The notes below the pieces were generated by a model. That model did no database searches and was not told the origin of the DNA. It saw only the letters and a program-made list of their open reading frames with translations. A stretch of 64,000 bases of DNA from Trichosporon coremiiforme (lineage: Eukaryota; Basidiomycota; Tremellomycetes; Trichosporonales; Trichosporonaceae), in assembly GCA_039545355.1 (NCBI GenBank), contig BCJJ01000013.1, positions 372,001 to 436,000 of the forward strand, in the 5' to 3' direction. The position numbers were made by a program, and so were the translations under genes. Positions 59,016 to 64,000 of this stretch are shown here, in pieces. The stretch's first letter is position 1. The number at the start of each line of letters is the position of its first letter.

Positions 59016-62000
59016 CCCCCCGGCCTTACTAGCCGTCAGCGGGCCGCTGGCCGCGGTCAGCGCAGTAACATATCAGTACAGTAGGGTCTTCTATGTCATT
59101 CTTTGCTTGTTGTCTAGTCATGTAGCTCTATCGCTCCACTGACCTCCACTGACCATGTCGCTAATAACAACCTTGACCCGTGCAGCTCTGCCCCCCATTC
59201 GACCCCTATCCTCAGGGCAAGTAGCGTGCGAAAAGGCGGCCGTCAAACGCAGCACACCCTGCTGTCTTTGGGGCTCAGCCAATGCCCGGCGAATGTCCAG
59301 GACAGGATTCGAACCATGATGGGATGCACCCCACGTCCGGCCGGAAGCCTGCGCACAAATGCCCTTCTTAGCGGCCCGCGCGTGTTCGCAATGGCGTGCT
59401 GGGCTATGCTGAGTGTGCTGCCCCTGCGGAAGCCGCTGCTGCTGCGGTTCAGCGGCAATACCCGGACACAGTGCTCAGCCCAGCGCAGTGGGTCCTCAGC
59501 TGACTTCAGCTGTATACGTGGCCGTGAGGATGATTGTGCGTAGCGATAGTTACCATCGGCACAAACCTGTGTTCGTGTGCAGTGCTGATTACTTCCTGGC
59601 AGCGTCTACATGAAGGTAGACCATGGGAGAGACAAGCAGGAGAACACACTTGGGGCCATCGCGGGGCAAGCGCTCCGTGCTATCAACACCGAGTTGGCGG
59701 CTTATCTCCCCTTCGACCCGTCAGCCGCGGCAACCAAGCCGACCCATCCGAGAATTTCTGGGAATTCGCGCTCGATTAAGTAGGCTGGGACTTGTGCCGG
59801 CCGTTTGCGAGGCGGTCCGGAGGCATCTGGCGGCATACGTTGAGGGGCCGACGGCTGTCGGAGTCGTCGGGAGCTATGCGGCTCCTCGGAACACAGTCAG
59901 CACGCTCCAGAAGCTTTATTGAGACGACTAGTGGAGAAATCTCGGATCACGGCCGCCGCTAAGCTCGGAAGGTGCGCTTCAGCGGGCGACGAAGATTGCG
60001 ACGCCACTGCTGAGTTAGGCTTTTGCTTGTCCGCGACTCCTGCGTGCGCTTGCTTGTACGTGACAAGCATAGCCGTGAAGTGGGTGCGCGTAGGCCCTGC
60101 CACTGTTGAAGCCAAAGAGGGACGACCTCAGTGTGGCAGTCGGCGAACGTCGCTGGGCAAGCGTATGTCGTATCGGCGGGCACTGCATACCTCGAGGTCT
60201 GCCGATACGACACAGCCGCGGTGTAATTGATGCAAAGGTAAGAGCTTGTGAACGAGCAGCCCCAGGGCTATTGCGATGAAGTCAGCTGCGTCGTGTTCTC
60301 CTCGGCCGTATGGCGGCTGCACAGCGGGGAGGTGCGAGGTTACAGGACTGATCGGTTTACTACAGCTTCGTATCCAGCGTTGAGGGGAAAAGGAAGAAGA
60401 CAGTTCGCGACTGCAAACACCTGTAGTCCCCTGCGCCTGTCGGGTTACACGACGAGTTCTGTGCTAGGAATAGTGTCATAATCGAGCAACCGAGCGTTGC
60501 AGACGTTCTAAGGCGAGAAATAGCGGGCGCCGAAAGAGGGAAAGCTTCGATCGTTGTGACGGAAGAGTTCAGGTGGAGAGGTTCTCAAGTGAATGGCAGC
60601 GCGAAACCAGGAGCCGTACCACATGCCCTCATGAAGTCTTTCCCGCCGCTCTGGGGTGCCTTCTTGTCGGCCGCGGACGTAAGCACGATGCAATCAGAAA
60701 GGGCAAACAATCGAAACGTTAAACGCAGGAAGGCAGTCATGGAGTGCAAGTGGCGGAGTTCAGGCTGGGTCACTACGTCTAAGAAGTGGAACGCGCTTGC
60801 GGAAACCAGGGCGGGCGTTCAGTCACATTTCCGCGGACGAGTTGCCGTCTACAATCGTTTCAAGAAGGCGTTTCGATGGTGCAGAACCGCACTGTATTTC
60901 CGCACTGTTGAGCGCATAGTGCGTCGAGAGGTTGATCCGACATTCACTCTATCGGAAATCAGACGGAGACCATTTGTGGCTCCCGTGAATTCCAATGCTC
61001 AGACTTGGGGAATGATCGGCAGCACAATTGTTCTGAGGAAGGTGTTAATGAAAAGTTAACTCAGAAAATTGGGTGCACACATGCTCACACTCGTTCATCC
61101 CCATCGAAGGCTCGCGCTGTTCGCGGTGACTTGCGGGATACGAGGGGAAGGGGCCGTCGTTCGGAGATACCTCGCATAATCTTGCTGCGTCGCTTCATTG
61201 TATGGCGCGAAGCTGCAAATTCTGTGGTCACTCTCCGCAGCCGACAACCGATGCACATCTGAGCCGTCTGAGACAGCAAGAAGAGCTAGCCACCTGCTGC
61301 CCACTACCAGTCTGACGCCAGAAACATCGGAGACGTCAGAACAACGCAGTTAAACAGATTATGAGCATCTTTAGGTTCACGCCTGCCCTATGGCGCTGAC
61401 GCCACAACGCGACTGATTTGCGGCGTCCTGACAGTCCTGGGACATGTCTCAGCCACTGGACCCACCGGGCACCTGCAGCACAATGCGAGCCAGGCGCACA
61501 ACGCACTGCACAACGGCTCTGTCTCGGAGCAGCCGACCCGGGATTCTGGATATCCCTGCGCTTCAGCTTATTCCTCCGTTGTAATCCGCACAGGAGTGGG
61601 TCTCCTGCTTGCCTTAGTCAGCCCCGGACATTAGAGCGCAAACCAACCGCATAAGGGAAACAGGGCAACAAGGGAATGGTATGTGCGACCCCCTTGCGAA
61701 CTCTCGAAGGCGGGCATTCAGAGGGATCGAGGAATCGGCATCGGATGGCCATGCGGCCGTATACGACTCTTTGCTGTCGTCTGCGTCGCGCTACCACTGC
61801 TTACCAAGCTGTCAGGATGCCGAATGCAGGGTGTCAGGTACGCCAGAAGCTCGATAGTAACTCGGCAATTTTGGGTCGACATGGGAGCCGTGGCGCCACG
61901 CAGCCGCGCCGCGGAGGGCGCCTAGCTGGCGTCGAGCGCTCCCCGCTGCGACGCCAGGCCGTGAGACGACTCGGCCATCAACCCAATGCAGCTTTCAAGC

Positions 62001-64000
62001 ACGGCGTCGTACGTGCATGTCATCGCGTGGTGCTCCTGTGATTTGCAGATCCAAAGAATGTTCGCCTTCGCCGTGCAGCGCCGGCCCATCCCGGCCCGGG
62101 CCGATGACCCAGGGGTAGGCGGATCAACCAACTGCTAGGCAAATCTGCCCGGCCAGCAGAAACCCTGCGCGCGCCTGAAGCAACCTGTAGCCCATGACCA
62201 GACCTCGCCCCGGCCATTCCAGAGTCAACCGCCAGGCGCCCAGGCCGCCCCAGCTGCGTTGCCCACACCAGCCCTCCTGGAGCCAGGAAGGGTAGCGGAT
62301 ATCCGGAAGCGCCGTGACGAGGCTCTGTCTCAGGCTGCGACACGGAGCTAAGAGCGCATCACTCCTGGGATTTGGAGACAGGAGCGACCGGAGGATATAG
62401 CGGAGAAAACAACGCAGGTAGGTGTGCAAGCATGTTGGTCAATCGGTCGACCGTACGTTCTCCTCGCACCTTCGGTAACAACAAGCCGCCGACGTCGGGC
62501 GAGTCCCCGCCCGAGGCTCCGAGCGCGCCAAGCGGTGCCTGCCCGCACATGATGAGCTCTGACTCAGACACCCAAAGTGACAGTGGAGACAATATCTGAA
62601 CGCATAGGATCCATGAGGGGGAGAAGAGGAACGAGCTCACGCAACACGGGTGACAGTCTAAGGAGCATCGACCCCCAGGGGTGCGCACTGAGCAAGCACG
62701 GACACTTTGGAATATTGATCCTGCTGCTTGAGCGCCAGCTGCTGGAGTGTGCTGCGCCTGTTGGAGCCATCGCTGCTGCGATACGCCTTGCCTGTGAGTT
62801 GAGCGCTGAGCCCTGAAATGCGAGCGTCACAACGCAGTGACGGCCGACTAAGACTGAGCGTCGCACTATGAGACGATATTCTGCGGAGCAAGCGTGCCTC
62901 GCATTCCCCCACCTGCGACGGCAATTGGCAGGCACGGGGATTGCACGCACAACACCGTCGTCAGCACCGTCAGTAATGATCTCCACCAATGTTCACAGAC
63001 AACAAGGGAGGAAAAGGGCAAGACATGTTCGGTTTGATCGATGTTAAGGGATCACCGCGTCTGGAATCGCAGCGTCACGTCCCATGGTTACTAAGGGTCG
63101 GGGATCATGGGATGGACGCCGTCATCGCTGTCGTACTTGTCCACGCCGGTGTCTTGCTGGTCTAGCGTGTACAGGGAGTACACCTTTCTCGTCAGAAGCG
63201 GTCTCTGCTGTTCGCTGTGTTCCGTCGTATGGAGTCGGCGACTAACCGCCTTTCTGCCACCGTATACAGGGCAGCCGGTTGTGAATGGTGAATAGCCGGA
63301 GTAGTTGTAAGGTGCAATAACACATGCAACTGATGTCCGCTATCAGTTGTCAGAGGTTGGAACGAGTACCAGCCACGCTCATTGATAGCGGCTGTTAGCA
63401 AGACCGGATGAGGGGTTTCAAGTTTGGGATGAATGGGTTCCGAAACCAGAGCTCCGCCCCAATGCCGTTCACCGGGCCGGACACGCCACGCGCCAGTGGC
63501 GCTACAGCCTCTGATGTGCGGGCTATCTGCCGACTTAGCAGACTTGGAGGTGGCAGGCTTTCAGTTCCGATCAGCGCCAAAGAGGCGAACAGCATTTGCC
63601 TGTAGCCCACTGCCGGACGAAAACGTGTTGATGCTGTACCGTGGCCGCGAGCGCGATGGCTGACGGGAACATGCTTATCCCACGCGCCACCTGCTTGGAG
63701 CCCGTCCTGCACTTTCAAACCAAACTCTAAACCCCGATACCGCGATTTCTGATATGTTAAAGGAACATTAACTTTAATGGAGCGGTGTCGCAGGTCTGGT
63801 AAAGTTAACGATAAGACAGGCACTGGAACAACGGATGTGCAGACCAGCGTCGACAGTTTGACTGCCTAACGCACCAGTTTCAGTGCCGGCGAAAGGAACA
63901 ACAGTGATCCCACAGTCGGGTCTGGCCGGCGCCGTAGACGAAGGGGCCGAGTCGGACATCGGAGGGGGGCTCGGTGTCGTGTCGCGCCCGGCTTACGACG
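59016..64000. other. Gene-poor region to the right edge (5 kb)
   Basis: No gene is supported. The longest plus frame (60556-61059, 167 codons) starts at a GTG and has no conserved blocks. Around 63930-64000 a plus frame reads SGLAGAVDEGAESDIGGG after a possible acceptor (cccacag); it might be the start of an exon cut by the window edge, but it is too short to judge. Confidence 0.45.

Noticed and set aside
59305..59315. Perfect tRNA B-box word (GGTTCGAATCC on minus)
   Set aside because: The flanking bases do not form a T-stem, and no matching acceptor arm or A-box lies at the right distance.
60556..61059. 167-codon open frame on plus
   Set aside because: It starts with GTG, has no family resemblance, and codon use is unlike the confirmed genes.

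Overview
The window looks like nuclear DNA of a basidiomycete, most likely a yeast-like tremellomycete of the Trichosporon/Cutaneotrichosporon type. This placement is inferred from gene content, GC-rich codon use and gene structure; no marker gene proves it. Genes are interrupted by many introns with GTGAGT-like donors and CTGAC/CTAAC branch sites. I reconstructed 13 protein genes by joining exons across splice sites that keep the reading frame. All exon joins are conceptual and have no transcript support here.

Layout. (1) 1-3.2 kb: the 5' part of an unknown His-rich protein gene (minus, running off the window) is divergent from a five-exon CHY zinc-finger gene (plus). (2) 3.2-8.65 kb: no gene seen. 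(3) 8.65-16.65 kb: a USP16-like ubiquitin-specific protease (minus), a small RPEL-repeat protein (minus) and an FAD-dependent oxidoreductase of the DAO family (plus). (4) 17.7-19.4 kb: a Ser-rich secreted protein with a probable GPI anchor (minus). (5) 19.4-24.3 kb: gene-poor. (6) 24.3-26.7 kb: a homologue of the Aspergillus developmental regulator Medusa (DUF7082 family, minus), followed upstream by about 12 kb with no recognisable gene. (7) 38.7-43.4 kb: HSP10 (minus) and HSP60 (plus) head to head, sharing a 522-bp promoter with heat-shock-element-like and CCAAT motifs. (8) 44.0-47.9 kb: a 1,269-residue disordered protein of unknown function (minus) with an intron that does not interrupt the frame. 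(9) 51.8-53.8 kb: a beta-propeller lactonase (plus) converging on a short F-box-like protein (minus). (10) 56.4-59.0 kb: a dual-specificity MAP-kinase phosphatase with a rhodanese-like domain (plus). (11) 59-64 kb: no gene seen.

The clearest functional unit is the HSP10/HSP60 pair, the two halves of the mitochondrial chaperonin. The most unusual structures are micro-exons at start codons (ATG alone in HSP10, five bases in the CHY gene), very long introns in those same tiny genes (1,356 and 711 bp), a 34-nt apparent intron in the lactonase gene, and the large gene-free stretches. I found no convincing transposon, CRISPR array, rRNA or tRNA gene, and no clear undescribed system.
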